Assembly (NCBI RefSeq): GCF_050717515.1 | Contig: NZ_JBOITL010000007.1 | Span: forward strand, 62,001-126,000 | Source: Clostridium_AD sp050717515 | Lineage (GTDB): Bacteria; Bacillota; Clostridia; Clostridiales; Clostridiaceae | Reading direction: 5' to 3' | Length of the DNA: 64,000 bases | Shown here: positions 1-8,599 of the stretch, one piece after another | How positions within the stretch are numbered: position 1 is the stretch's first letter | Layout: each line of letters starts with the position of its first letter | Notes under the pieces: model-generated | What the model saw: only the letters and a program-made list of their open reading frames with translations | Told to the model about the DNA's origin: nothing | The model's database searches: none | Made by a program: the position numbers and the translations under genes

Positions 1-635
1 TCTTCTACTGGTATACTTCCCATGAACACATTTAAATCTTCACCTTCAATACCCTTTTCCATAGTTTTTTGCAATTGGTCTACAGATAAGTGATATAGAA
101 GATCTGATATTCCCACCACTGGTTCTTTTTCATCTTCTCCTATTACTATATTTACTATTGTGCCATCTTTCTTAACCACAACACCATGAATAGCTAAAGG
201 CAACGTCACCCATTGATACTTCTTAACTCCACCATAATAATGTGTTTTAGCTAATGCTAAATCAGAATCCTCATATAATGGATTTTGTTTTAAATCAAGT
301 CTTGGTGAGTCAACATGAGCACCTAAAATTTTAAAACCCTTTTCAATAGGCTCAGAGCCAATTAAAAATAATGCTAAAGTTTTTCCCATGCAGTTTGCAT
401 AAACTTTATCACCAACTTTTAATGTAGTACCTGCATTTATATATGTATTAATGTTCTTGTAACCGTTTTTTTCAGCTGAAATAACAAATTCAGTTATGCA
501 CTCTCTTTCAGTTTTGCATTTCGACATAAAATCTATGTAATTATCAGACAATGCGAAGACCTTTTTCAAATCACCTTTAGTATATTTATCCCAAGCTAAT
601 TCATATTTTTTTTCTAAATGTTTAACATCAGACAT
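1..635 (-). CDS. M18 family aminopeptidase (3' part beyond window edge)
   Basis: The first 211 or so codons of a zinc aminopeptidase of the M18 (aspartyl aminopeptidase) family; the rest lies outside the window. I translated it by hand from ATG at 633-635, which is preceded by AGGAGG with good spacing. The protein begins MSDVKHLEKKYELAWDKYT and contains GAHVDSPRLDLKQNP, the N-terminal M18 metal-ligand segment (the His and Asp of AHVDSPR). Enzymes of this family are cytoplasmic and trim N-terminal residues from peptides. Family assignment is firm; substrate preference is not visible here. The gene is divergent from nothing and lies alone upstream of hprK on the same strand. Confidence 0.88.
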   Translation of the reverse strand, partial: MSDVKHLEKKYELAWDKYTKGDLKKVFALSDNYIDFMSKCKTERECITEFVISAEKNGYKNINTYINAGTTLKVGDKVYANCMGKTLALFLIGSEPIEKGFKILGAHVDSPRLDLKQNPLYEDSDLALAKTHYYGGVKKYQWVTLPLAIHGVVVKKDGTIVNIVIGEDEKEPVVGISDLLYHLSVDQLQKTMEKGIEGEDLNVFMGSIPVE

Positions 636-749
636 GTTTACTTGCCTCCTAATATAACTACTTTTTACATTTACCATTCTACTAAATATTTTATCAAATT
701 ACAAACACCAAAACTGTCTTTAAAATTGAATATAATTAGAATGATTTAT

Positions 750-1670
750 TTAATTTTTACGAGCTGCAGTTACTTCCTCTATTCTCATATTTATGGTTTC
801 AACAGGTGTTATCTTAGAATTCAAACTATATCTATAATTAGCTGCAGCAGCCTCTATAATCACTGCTATATTTCTACCCGGCCTAATTGGCAGCGTTATT
901 TTTCTTAAAGGCACGTTTAGAATATCCATAAATTCATTATCTATACCAAGCCTATCATATTCTTCATTCTCATTCCACAGAGTAAGTGAAATATATATGC
1001 TAATAGTCTTAGTGTTTAGAACGGAACTCATACCATAAATCGCTGGAATATCTATAATTCCCATACCTCTCACTTCCAGCATACCTGAAGTTATATATGG
1101 ACAACTTCCCAGGAGCACACCATCAATTTCTTTAATGTCTACCGCATCATCTGCAATGAGTCTATGACCCCTCTTAATTAATTCTAAAGCACATTCACTC
1201 TTACCTATACCACTTTCACCACTTATTAATATTCCTATACCATAAACATCTACTAAAACTCCATGAAGTCTAGTTTCCGGGGCTAGCTTAGTGTCTAAAA
1301 AATTTGTAAGCTTACTAATAAATCTTGTGGAAATTAATTTTGTCCTTAAAACCCATAAACCATTTTCCTGTGCTGCCTTCAGAATTTCCGTGTGAGGTTC
1401 CAAACCCCTAGTAAAAATAACACAAAACGGATCCAATTTGAAATATTTGTTAATTCGTTTCTTCCTCAGTTCTACTTCCATGCAGTCTAGGAAGCCCCAC
1501 TCTGCCATGCCTATTAATTGCACTCGCTTATTATCAAAATACTGATAAAAGCCTGCAATTTGAAGCCCTGGTCTATTAATATCACTAACACTAATTAATT
1601 TACCCTTTTCCCCTTCCACTAAAACCTCTAACTTAAAATGCTCTATTAATTCCTCTATAGTAACATCCAT
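750..1670 (-). CDS. hprK: HPr kinase/phosphorylase
   Basis: Bifunctional enzyme that phosphorylates and dephosphorylates Ser46 of HPr, the sensor step of carbon catabolite control in Firmicutes. The 306-residue length is normal for the family. Visible motifs are the Walker A GESGIGKS (about residues 151-158), the conserved RLHGVLVDVYG segment with the catalytic-region His near 136, and the HprK signature EVRGMGIIDIP near 199-209. The ATG is preceded by AAAGGGGGA at good spacing. No lgt or other usual neighbour is linked; a UPF0291 gene lies just upstream on the same strand. Confidence 0.95.
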   Translation of the reverse strand: MDVTIEELIEHFKLEVLVEGEKGKLISVSDINRPGLQIAGFYQYFDNKRVQLIGMAEWGFLDCMEVELRKKRINKYFKLDPFCVIFTRGLEPHTEILKAAQENGLWVLRTKLISTRFISKLTNFLDTKLAPETRLHGVLVDVYGIGILISGESGIGKSECALELIKRGHRLIADDAVDIKEIDGVLLGSCPYITSGMLEVRGMGIIDIPAIYGMSSVLNTKTISIYISLTLWNENEEYDRLGIDNEFMDILNVPLRKITLPIRPGRNIAVIIEAAAANYRYSLNSKITPVETINMRIEEVTAARKN

Positions 1671-1722
1671 TAAAATTCCCCCTTTCTATTAATCAGTAAA
1701 TTTATTGTTTTTAATCCTTCTA

Positions 1723-1890
1723 TTATACTTTTTTGATTGTATCTAATTGCGATCTAAAATTTCTTTTAACATTGTCAATATACTTTTGTCTTAATTCTTG
1801 CTGCTCTACTTTCTCCTCTTCTGTAAGTCCCAGTTCCTTGCTTTTCTTATAAAGATAATTTATTCTACTCGTTAACTCATCTATACTCAT
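1723..1890 (-). CDS. UPF0291 (DUF896) small protein
   Basis: A 55-residue protein translated by hand, beginning MSIDELTSRINYLYKKSKEL. It has the family pattern of an N-terminal helix followed by GLTEEEKVEQQELRQKY, which is the hallmark of the UPF0291/YnzC family of Firmicutes (short basic-acidic two-helix proteins of unknown role, some linked to the SOS response in Bacillus). The start ATG has an AGGAG-like site upstream (minus strand: agtaaaggagtgatatt). Function is unknown; family membership is clear from the sequence. Confidence 0.85.
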   Translation of the reverse strand: MSIDELTSRINYLYKKSKELGLTEEEKVEQQELRQKYIDNVKRNFRSQLDTIKKV

Positions 1891-2228
1891 AATATCACTC
1901 CTTTACTATTTTTAACTTTTTTATTATAGCAAAATATTTTATTGGTAAACAGTAAAAATCAAACATATTATATTTTTTATAATTATAGAACAAGAAATTT
2001 AAGACTTTTTTCGTCATTTACATATTATGTAAAATAGCTTTCCCAAACACCTACATGGGTTTATTTGGTATATTTTACCATATTGTGTTTAATTATTTTC
2101 CGAAAATATAGTTTATTTTGTAATTTTGTATATTTTATTGACTAACAAAAAAACTAACATGATCTAAATAATTTGGTATACTGTATTTACTTTACAAAAA
2201 CAAAATTAAAAACAAGGAGTACAAATAT
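1891..2228. other. AT-rich intergenic stretch
   Basis: This 338-bp spacer separates the minus-strand UPF0291 gene from the plus-strand Spo0E-like gene, so it must hold two divergent promoters. I could not identify a convincing -35/-10 pair. A single match to the Spo0A box core (TGACGAA on the minus strand, 2010-2016) is present but is too short to mean much. No coding potential was seen. Confidence 0.5.
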
Positions 2229-2426
2229 ATGAATAAGAGGCATAAATATATGAATATTAAATTACAAATTATAAAAAAAGAATTAGAATCATTAAGAATG
2301 ATATTACATTTTCTACTCAATTTTAAAAAACCTACAGATAAAATAGTTGTGTCCTGTAGCCAGCAATTAGATGAAGTTATTGTTAAGTATGAAAAGGTTA
2401 AAGCCACTTGCAAAAAAGTGGCTTAA
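2229..2426 (+). CDS. Spo0E-like aspartyl-phosphate phosphatase
   Basis: A 65-residue protein with the Spo0E family signature SQQLDEVIVKYEK (about residues 44-56), matching the SxxLDxxIxxY pattern of phosphatases that remove phosphate from Spo0A~P and so delay sporulation. An N-terminal helix (LQIIKKELESLRMILHFLL) would pair with it to give the usual two-helix dimer. The start at 2229 has AAGGAG nine bases upstream; an internal ATG at 2250 is less well placed. A perfect 9-bp inverted repeat overlaps the last codons. The target, Spo0A or another response regulator, is inferred from the family. Confidence 0.8.
   Translation: MNKRHKYMNIKLQIIKKELESLRMILHFLLNFKKPTDKIVVSCSQQLDEVIVKYEKVKATCKKVA
2401..2424 (+). 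repeat. Hairpin overlapping the 3' end of the Spo0E-like gene
   Basis: AAGCCACTT, six-base loop, AAGTGGCTT: a perfect 9-bp inverted repeat inside the last codons of the Spo0E-like gene. There is no T-run after it, so it is at best a weak terminator for the convergent genes at 2229 and 2451. Confidence 0.5.
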
Positions 2427-2450
2427 CCCTCCGCTTATTATAAAAGAAGA

Positions 2451-2849
2451 TTAAATATCTAATTCAAGTAAAATATCATCAATATCTATATCTGCATCTT
2501 CACCATAAAAAACTACTGCGAATTCATTAAATTCATATGCATCTTCTGATATATCACAGCCAATAAACTCATACTCAATTTTCATTTGCTGCGAACATTC
2601 CTCCATAATATCTTCCACATTATCTGCTGCAATATCACTTAGATAAGGTAAAAAATATTCTTCGTACCATTCCTCTTTATCCTTTTTAAAATCTCCTTCT
2701 TCATTTGCATAACATGTAGCCGCTTCCATTTCTACTTCATCATAATAATATTTAAATTTTAGAGCTATGGTGTCCTTTTTATATTGAATTTCTGCTATAT
2801 CACTTAGATCATTTATTTTTAAAAAATTAATTATAAATTGTTTATTCAA
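2451..2849 (-). CDS. Conserved acidic protein of unknown function
   Basis: I do not recognise a named family. The protein is about 132 residues and strongly acidic, with a C-terminal DADIDIDDILLELDI tail, no signal peptide and no membrane segment. An ATG exists five codons earlier at 2862-2864, but its GGAGGGG lies inside that longer frame and is placed correctly (six bases) for the TTG at 2847-2849, so the TTG start is preferred. It is convergent with the Spo0E-like gene and tail-to-head with fprA upstream, separated by a terminator. No function can be proposed from the sequence. Confidence 0.7.
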   Translation of the reverse strand: MNKQFIINFLKINDLSDIAEIQYKKDTIALKFKYYYDEVEMEAATCYANEEGDFKKDKEEWYEEYFLPYLSDIAADNVEDIMEECSQQMKIEYEFIGCDISEDAYEFNEFAVVFYGEDADIDIDDILLELDI

Positions 2850-3002
2850 ATAAATCCCCTCCATATTTCATTAGTAAATTATTCATTAAGATTTTATGCT
2901 TATTTAAATAATACTAGAAATGCCCTTTTTTTTCTATAACAAATTGCAAATATATTTCTAATTATATTCTTTACATTTAAGATACACTTAACTCCTTATA
3001 AA

Positions 3003-3045
3003 AAAAGGAAAACTCCACTATTAAAGTAAAATTCTCCTTTTTTAT
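3003..3045 (-). terminator. Intrinsic terminator of fprA
   Basis: On the minus strand a stem made of AAAAAAGGAgAA-type arms (with one mismatch) is followed by a T-run, 20 bases after the fprA stop codon. Confidence 0.6.
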
Positions 3046-3062
3046 TATTTATTTGTGATTCA

Positions 3063-4244
3063 CTATTCTAAAAGTTCTAAATACGCTTCCACAAACTTGT
3101 CAGCCATCTCATATTCTTTAGTGTCTGGAACAAATTTAAATTTAAGTCCCTCTTCTACCACTTTAAATTTTAAAGACTTTAGCCTTTGTGTAAGCATAGG
3201 AACTCCTTCTCCACTCCATCCATAGGATCCAAAAGCTGCAGCAGCCTTACCTCTGTTTGTTATTGCACACACAAGAGATAAAACGTCCCAAGCAGGTTTT
3301 ACAGCATCTTGATTAATAGTTGGAGAACCGATCATGATACCACTAGCTTTTTCAATTAATTCCACAATATCGCTTAAATTCATAGATGAAATTTCATGAG
3401 CCTCAGCTTTTATACCATTTTCATTGATTTTGCCTGCTAAATATTTTCCAACTTTTTCTGTATTACCATAAGCTGAAACATAAAAAATTTGAACGTTTTT
3501 TTCTTTTATTTCGTAAGTTGTAGCCCATTCTCTATAAAGGTCTACATACATTTTAATATCATTTACATGTATAGGTCCATGACTTGGTGCTATTATATCT
3601 AATTCTAAATCTTTAATTTTATCCAGGCCCATATTTACAAACTTTTTAAAAGGCCCCATTATAACATCAAAATAATATTTCATTTCATCAAAATAATCAC
3701 CTGAGCAGTTATCTGTTATACAATTAGTTGGTGAATAGTGACAGCCCATTACATCACAAGTAAACAATATTTTTTCTTCCTTAATATATGTAAACATTGT
3801 ATCCGGCCAATGTAAATTTGGTGCTGAAATAAATTGCAAAGTGTTTTTACCCAAGGAAATTTCTTCCATTGCTGGCTTACTATTGAATTCCACATTAGTA
3901 ATTTCTTTTAAATAGTTTATAGCAGCTTTTGAAGCAACAACAACAGCCTCTGGATAAACTTCTAGGAACTTAGCTAAAGAACCACTATGGTCCAGTTCTG
4001 TATGCTGAACAACTATGTAATCAACTTTTCTTTCTCCAATAACGCCTTTTATCTTACCTAAAAACTCTTCAAAATAACCATCTTTAACACAATCTATTAT
4101 AGCAACTTTTTCATCATCTATTAAATATGAATTATAAGTAGTTCCTTTTTTTGTTTCCATTATAATATCAAATACTCTAAGCTCGGGGTTGTTCACACCA
4201 ATCCAATAAATATTATCTTTTAACTTTGTTGTTTTCATTCTCAA
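3063..4244 (-). CDS. fprA: Flavodiiron protein (A-type flavoprotein)
   Basis: Flavodiiron enzyme that reduces O2 to water or NO to N2O in strict anaerobes, receiving electrons from rubredoxin or NADH-linked reductases. The 393 residues have the usual two domains. The N-terminal beta-lactamase-like diiron domain carries HTELDHSG (H81, E83, D85, H86), a later His in LHWPDTM, Asp in CDVMGCHYS and His in PSHGPIH. The C-terminal flavodoxin domain starts near residue 253 (YVSAYGNTEKVGK, FMN phosphate loop). AGGAGG lies nine bases before the first ATG; a second ATG two codons on is possible. It has its own promoter and terminator, so it is probably monocistronic. O2 versus NO preference cannot be read from the sequence. 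Confidence 0.93.
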   Translation of the reverse strand: MRMKTTKLKDNIYWIGVNNPELRVFDIIMETKKGTTYNSYLIDDEKVAIIDCVKDGYFEEFLGKIKGVIGERKVDYIVVQHTELDHSGSLAKFLEVYPEAVVVASKAAINYLKEITNVEFNSKPAMEEISLGKNTLQFISAPNLHWPDTMFTYIKEEKILFTCDVMGCHYSPTNCITDNCSGDYFDEMKYYFDVIMGPFKKFVNMGLDKIKDLELDIIAPSHGPIHVNDIKMYVDLYREWATTYEIKEKNVQIFYVSAYGNTEKVGKYLAGKINENGIKAEAHEISSMNLSDIVELIEKASGIMIGSPTINQDAVKPAWDVLSLVCAITNRGKAAAAFGSYGWSGEGVPMLTQRLKSLKFKVVEEGLKFKFVPDTKEYEMADKFVEAYLELLE

Positions 4245-4337
4245 AATCCTCCTTGTAGTTCTATGGAGAAGATAACAATTATTGACCGTTACCCCGCCTA
4301 TAAACTTATATGATTTTAATCCTCTTATATATAATAT

Positions 4338-4366
4338 ATTTTACCACATTTAGCAAAGCTATTCAA
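4338..4366 (-). promoter_or_regulatory. Predicted SigA promoter of fprA
   Basis: On the minus strand TTGAAT (4361-4366), a 17-base spacer and TAAAAT (4338-4343) fit the vegetative consensus. This predicts a 5' leader of about 85 bases. The rest of the 4245-4568 gap holds only AT-rich sequence with a weak, imperfect inverted repeat near 4515-4560. Confidence 0.6.
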
Positions 4367-4568
4367 CTAATAATAGTTATTGGTTGTCAGATTTTTTATT
4401 GGTATGCATAGCTTTGTCATTTTATAGTTTGTCACTTAAATATTAAAATATACTCTTGTTTTAGCCATCACAGTTTAGCGGTAAAAGTGAAATTATTATA
4501 AAATAGTATTCCTACGCTAATAATGTCTTTTTTCCTTAATTCACATCTAGCGATTATTACCCGCTAAG

Positions 4569-6863
4569 TTATTCTAATAAACTTGAAGGTTTCCCCTTAT
4601 AAAAGATATACTCTAAATGTAGCGCTCTTGTAAGAACTACATATAATATCTTCTTGTCTAACTCATTATCACCGTAATTCTCTTCATCGCAATTATAAAC
4701 AATACTACAATCGAATTCTAAACCTTTAGTCATATAGGATGGTATAATTATTCTTTCTGACTGAAAATTTTTATCAGTATTTTTTATTAACTCCCAATCA
4801 TTTTTGCTATATTTTTTAAGTTGCGTCTTTATGTGTTTACACTCTTCAAAAGTTTTTCCAATAACTGCAATACTTTTCTTTCCACTTGTCTTTACACTCT
4901 TAACTATTACATCTAATTTTTCTGCAAACTCTTTTTCCTCAAAGTATCCTATTAATTCAGGTTCTTTCCCATGTCTTAGTACAGGACTCGCTGGAGTTAT
5001 ATAATTTTGTTGCTTTTGAAGTACCCTATTTGCTACATTTATTATTTCTATAGTAGATCTATAGCTTTGAGTTAGTGGAATATAATTTGCTTGTCCTTTA
5101 AAAACCTCACTAATAAGCTTTTGCCAACTCTCAATGCCCTTATAATAATAAATTCCTTGCCCAATATCACCTACAATTGTGAAAGAGTCATTAACTGCAA
5201 TGCTTTTAAGCATCAATAATTGAAAATTACTATAATCTTGCGCTTCATCTATTACAATATGAGAAAAATTGAATTTATCTAAACCTTCGATTTTAAGCTT
5301 TAAATAAAGTAAAGCTGCCAAATCATCGCTATCTATAATATTATCACCTATGTTTGCAATAGTTTCGGATTTAATAAAGTCATATAATTTTGTGCCTATT
5401 TTACCTTCTGTAAGCTCATTAAAGACCTCTTCATCTACAAGTAAATTAAAATATAAGTCAATTATGCTCTTTTGGGACCATTGTTTAAAATACTCATCCA
5501 TTGCTTTTTTAGCATTAGCCTTGAAATGCTTTTTTTCCTCATCCCTTTTATCATAAAGTTCAATAATTTTTTTTCTTTTAGAAAGTTCATCCTTAATATC
5601 TCTTTTAACGCTTTGAATTGATCTGTCATAGGTATCATCTATTTTTTCAAAGACTTCTGGAATTATAACCTTTAATTTCAAGTTGAAATATCTCTTAATC
5701 TCCTGTTTTCTTTTATTTAGCGGGAAGTTTACTAAATCCTTAGAGTATAATCTTTTTATTTCATTTGAACTAAATACTATATATTCCCCCACCATAATGT
5801 CCTCAATTTGAATATCTTTATTTTCTATATATTTTAAGTATCTATCCATAATAGTTTTATATGTCATGCTTCCTTTAAATTTACTGCTAGTGGTTATAAA
5901 TTTCACTTTTTCCTTATTGATTTCTTCCATAACTAAGGAAAATTTCATATCCTTAGTGTGAATTTTCCCACTATATTTTAAGATGCTACAAGCAATATCC
6001 TCAAAGGTGCTTTGCTTAACTCCACTTACCCCAAGACTAGGTAGTATATCAGAAATATAATCTAAAAATAGCTTATTAGGCGCTATAACTAAAATTTCAT
6101 GGGTGGTTAAATTCTCACTATATTTATACATGAGGTATGCCAGCCTATGTAGCGCAACTGTAGTTTTTCCGGAACCTGCGGAACCCTGTATAATCATAAC
6201 TGTATTTTTACTTGCCCTTATAATTTCATTCTGTTCCTTTTGAATCGTAGCTACAACATCTTTAAGCTTGCTTCCTATGCTTTGTTCTAAATTTATCTTT
6301 AAAAATTCATCTACTAATGCATTATCCTCACTTTCATCATTTGAAGCTCTTAATATTATGTCATTAATACCTTCATCGAAAGCATTTTCTAATTTTTCAT
6401 CTTTAATAAGAAATTTACGTTTTAGAGATAGCACACCCTCAACAAAACCTATAGGTGCCTTATAACTAACATCACCTTGCTCCCCACTATAATACAATTC
6501 TGCAATGGGCGCTCTCCAATCAATTACTTTTTCTTCTGCCTCAGTGCTATCATTCAAACCAAATTTGCCTATATAATAACTTTCCTTTTCTCTTCTACGT
6601 TCACTAAAATCAATCCTTGCAAAATACGGTTTATGCGATGCTTCATTGTATTTTTGTAAATTATTATTTGCAAACTCATATACCTGCTGTGTTAATGCTA
6701 ACTCTTCATTATATGTGCCACCAGAACTTTTCTTTAACATAGATACTTTTTTTTCTAATTCTACCTGTTTTTCCGCTGCTAAATTAACTTGCTTATTGAG
6801 CCACCCTACAGTTTCCTCTAGTTTATGCTTTTCTAATTCCATTTCGCTCTTATTTATTGCCAT
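4569..6863 (-). CDS. helD: HelD-type superfamily 1 helicase
   Basis: UvrD-related ATPase of the HelD group, which in Bacillus binds RNA polymerase and frees it from stalled complexes. The 764-residue protein begins with a long helical arm (MAINKSEMELEKHKLEET...), then the HelD-type core with a 1A domain holding Walker A GSAGSGKTTVALHRLAYLMY, a DEAQDYSNFQ Walker B, GDIGQGIYYYKG (motif III) and a C-terminal TKGLEFDCSIVYN / VVLTRALH (motifs V-VI). A longer frame opens at 6905, but GGAGGT lies six bases before the ATG at 6861-6863, which therefore is the start. Role in transcription recycling is from the family; some annotations call it UvrD-like. Confidence 0.88.
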   Translation of the reverse strand: MAINKSEMELEKHKLEETVGWLNKQVNLAAEKQVELEKKVSMLKKSSGGTYNEELALTQQVYEFANNNLQKYNEASHKPYFARIDFSERRREKESYYIGKFGLNDSTEAEEKVIDWRAPIAELYYSGEQGDVSYKAPIGFVEGVLSLKRKFLIKDEKLENAFDEGINDIILRASNDESEDNALVDEFLKINLEQSIGSKLKDVVATIQKEQNEIIRASKNTVMIIQGSAGSGKTTVALHRLAYLMYKYSENLTTHEILVIAPNKLFLDYISDILPSLGVSGVKQSTFEDIACSILKYSGKIHTKDMKFSLVMEEINKEKVKFITTSSKFKGSMTYKTIMDRYLKYIENKDIQIEDIMVGEYIVFSSNEIKRLYSKDLVNFPLNKRKQEIKRYFNLKLKVIIPEVFEKIDDTYDRSIQSVKRDIKDELSKRKKIIELYDKRDEEKKHFKANAKKAMDEYFKQWSQKSIIDLYFNLLVDEEVFNELTEGKIGTKLYDFIKSETIANIGDNIIDSDDLAALLYLKLKIEGLDKFNFSHIVIDEAQDYSNFQLLMLKSIAVNDSFTIVGDIGQGIYYYKGIESWQKLISEVFKGQANYIPLTQSYRSTIEIINVANRVLQKQQNYITPASPVLRHGKEPELIGYFEEKEFAEKLDVIVKSVKTSGKKSIAVIGKTFEECKHIKTQLKKYSKNDWELIKNTDKNFQSERIIIPSYMTKGLEFDCSIVYNCDEENYGDNELDKKILYVVLTRALHLEYIFYKGKPSSLLE

Positions 6864-7113
6864 TGCCGCACCTCCATTCCTATACTTTGATTTACAATTA
6901 TACAATTTAACTCAATAAATGTCAATTTATGCTTTCTTATCCTTAAAAGTAACTATCTAGTATGAGAATTTACTCTACCTTATTTCAGATGCTTTATACT
7001 ATATAGCACAAAGCCTAAGTTTTTAAAAATTTCTTTAAGAAAATTTATGAATTCCTTAATAATAAAAATACCAAATCATATAATTTAGTAGCATGAACTT
7101 TAAGGGGGTATTT

Positions 7114-7944
7114 ATGAATATTTTAATAACTGGTGCAAAAGGTAATATTGGAACATATCTTTGCAGCGTCTTGTCAAAATCACATACTATATATGGATTA
7201 GATAAAACTCAGCTTAATATAATGGATAAAATAAATACTGAGAAAACTCTCAATGAATTAAAGCCTGATGCTGTAATTCATATTGCAGCCATAACAAATA
7301 AATACATTTGTGAGTACAATGATGATTTGGCCTATAGCGTAAACACTGTTGGAACTTTAAATATTGCCAATTGTTGTAATTTTCTTGATATTCCCATATT
7401 ATACCTATCAAGCACAGATGTATATGGTGATACTAAATCTTCCCCCTACAGCGAAAGTGATGAATGTACTCCAATAAATGCATATAGCAAGAGTAAACTC
7501 GGGGCAGAAGAATTAATCCAAACTATTTGCAGCAAATATTTTATTATTCGCAGCTCAAATATATTTGGTGGTAATGATTGTTTTGTTACAAAACTTGTAA
7601 AAGGCATGCATACTGCAATTTATCTATTTTCAAATCCCACTCTTTCCATAACTAATATTGAAGATTTGACTGCAGTTATTCAGAGGCTTCTAGCCACTGA
7701 TAAATATGGAGTATATAACTATACCAATGAAGGTTGTTTATCAAAATCACAACTAATAAATAGTATAATAGAGTTTGGTAATCTTAATATTCCGTTGATT
7801 TTAAACTCAGATAAACTCTTGTCTAATATTATCAAAGAACCTAAATATACCTGTGTGGATTGTTCTCATATAAAAAGCTCCCTTGGTATTAAAATTCCAC
7901 CTTGGAATGATAGACTTAAAGATTATATTAATAAGGAAATTTAG
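7114..7944 (+). CDS. NAD(P)-dependent extended SDR (epimerase/RmlD-like)
   Basis: Nucleotide-sugar type oxidoreductase of the extended short-chain dehydrogenase family, 276 residues. The N-terminal Rossmann motif is ITGAKGNIGTYL, followed by the SSTDVYGD segment that carries the catalytic Ser/Thr and by YSKSKLGAE, the YxxxK active-site motif. The size and the C-terminal half fit dTDP-4-dehydrorhamnose reductase-like or epimerase-like members; the substrate is not visible. An ATG at 7093 is in frame but AAGGGGGT precedes the ATG at 7114, so I use that. It stands alone, with no polysaccharide genes nearby. Confidence 0.75.
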   Translation: MNILITGAKGNIGTYLCSVLSKSHTIYGLDKTQLNIMDKINTEKTLNELKPDAVIHIAAITNKYICEYNDDLAYSVNTVGTLNIANCCNFLDIPILYLSSTDVYGDTKSSPYSESDECTPINAYSKSKLGAEELIQTICSKYFIIRSSNIFGGNDCFVTKLVKGMHTAIYLFSNPTLSITNIEDLTAVIQRLLATDKYGVYNYTNEGCLSKSQLINSIIEFGNLNIPLILNSDKLLSNIIKEPKYTCVDCSHIKSSLGIKIPPWNDRLKDYINKEI

Positions 7945-8016
7945 AATAGACTAGACCAGTTTACTAACTTGTTATTTATTTGAACCTACCTAGAAACCTT
8001 AAATTTTTTATCTTCA

Positions 8017-8045
8017 TTGACATTTAGACACTTTCGGAATAGAAT
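8017..8045 (+). promoter_or_regulatory. Near-consensus SigA promoter of the selenoprotein-like gene
   Basis: TTGACA (8017-8022), a 17-base spacer and TAGAAT (8040-8045): one mismatch from consensus. Transcription would begin near 8052, just in front of or within the inverted repeat at 8058-8074. Confidence 0.75.
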
Positions 8046-8057
8046 ATCAGTATAGGT

Positions 8058-8074
8058 ATACCCACTATGGGTAT
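8058..8074 (+). promoter_or_regulatory. CsoR/CstR-like operator
   Basis: ATACCCA-CTA-TGGGTAT is a perfect 7-bp inverted repeat placed 12 bases after the -10 box and directly before the ribosome binding site. Operators of the CsoR/RcnR/CstR repressor family (copper, nickel or persulfide sensing) have this ATACCC...GGGTAT form. Position and symmetry point to repression of the gene at 8087. No regulator of that family is in the window, so the signal sensed is not known. Confidence 0.6.
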
Positions 8075-8086
8075 GGAGGTGTTTTT

Positions 8087-8377
8087 ATGTTAACCATGGA
8101 TAATAAATCAATTAATGCTATAAAAAAAGGGAATTCAGTTTTAGTGATTAAGTCTGTACTAAATTCTTGTGGTTGAGGAGGAACACCTACAAGGAGTCTC
8201 TGGATTGAGTCTCAGAAAAATTTTACTCCTTCAGAACAATTTATTTTAATGGAATATGAGGGCGTGAAGGTGTACCTTCATAAAAGCCTTATTCTAAATA
8301 AAGATATACATGTATACCTGAAATTAAAAATTCCATTTTTCGGCTCCATATATGGAGTCAAAGGCGTTAGGTTATAA
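8087..8377 (+). CDS. Probable selenoprotein, CC/Se-motif type, in-frame TGA at codon 30
   Basis: A 96-residue protein is recovered if TGA at 8174-8176 is read as selenocysteine. The N-terminal part ends in LVIKSVLNSCG, then U, then GGTPTRSLWIE; the C-terminal half is YEGVKVYLHKSL and IHVYLKLKIPFFGSIYGVKG, alternating beta-strand-like segments. The layout (short protein, hydrophobic strand, Cys-Gly-U-Gly-Gly, then strands) matches my memory of the family called CC/Se motif (seleno)proteins, in which Cys can replace Sec; its function is unknown. GGAGGT lies seven bases before the ATG. The frame stays open on both sides of the TGA and ends TAA. A hairpin at 8191-8231 could act as the bacterial SECIS. 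The other reading is a pseudogene with a TGT/TGC-to-TGA change; the strong promoter, operator and intact frame argue against decay. The sel genes are not in the window. Confidence 0.62.
8191..8231 (+). promoter_or_regulatory. Candidate bacterial SECIS hairpin
   Basis: AAGGAGT (8191-8197) pairs with ACTCCTT (8225-8231); inside, TCTG (8199-8202) pairs with CAGA (8213-8216), leaving a ten-base loop with GAG and GU that starts 26 bases after the TGA. Bacterial SECIS loops usually lie roughly 16-37 bases downstream of UGA. The large internal loop makes this a tentative call. Confidence 0.4.
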
Positions 8378-8520
8378 ATATTATAATCTTCTATAGTTCA
8401 AAAGTTTTTCTTACTGAACCGTATCATAAATAAATGCGAATCTCACTAAATCTTATGTAATGTGTAATTTTAACAAAATCTAAAAAATAAAATCAGGGTA
8501 TTACACAAATAAAAATATTA

Positions 8521-8599
8521 TGCTATACTATAAAAGTCAAATCAAATTCAATGCGTTGTACCGACGGTCATATCATCGTCGATACAGCGCATTTTTTTT
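8521..8599 (+). promoter_or_regulatory. Promoter and terminator-like leader hairpin before the DUF2798 gene
   Basis: An extended -10 element (TGc followed by TATACT, 8521-8529) is followed at 8551-8592 by a 16-bp stem (one G-U pair, one mismatch) with a ten-base loop, and then eight T residues. Its form is that of a strong intrinsic terminator, yet the next gene starts 27 bases later on the same strand. It may be an attenuator in the leader of that gene or the end of a very short RNA. Confidence 0.6.

Noticed and set aside
2010..2016. Spo0A box-like TGACGAA upstream of the Spo0E-like gene
   Set aside because: A seven-base match with one free position is expected about 30 times by chance in 64 kb, and it is over 200 bases from the start codon.
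4500..4568. Possible terminator of the HelD gene
   Set aside because: Only an imperfect, widely spaced inverted repeat (TAATAAT/ATTATTA) with internal T-run; no stable stem followed by T.
8343..8356. Palindrome CTCCATATATGGAG inside the selenoprotein-like gene
   Set aside because: It falls in coding sequence and codes for conserved-looking residues; no T-run, so not taken as a terminator or operator.
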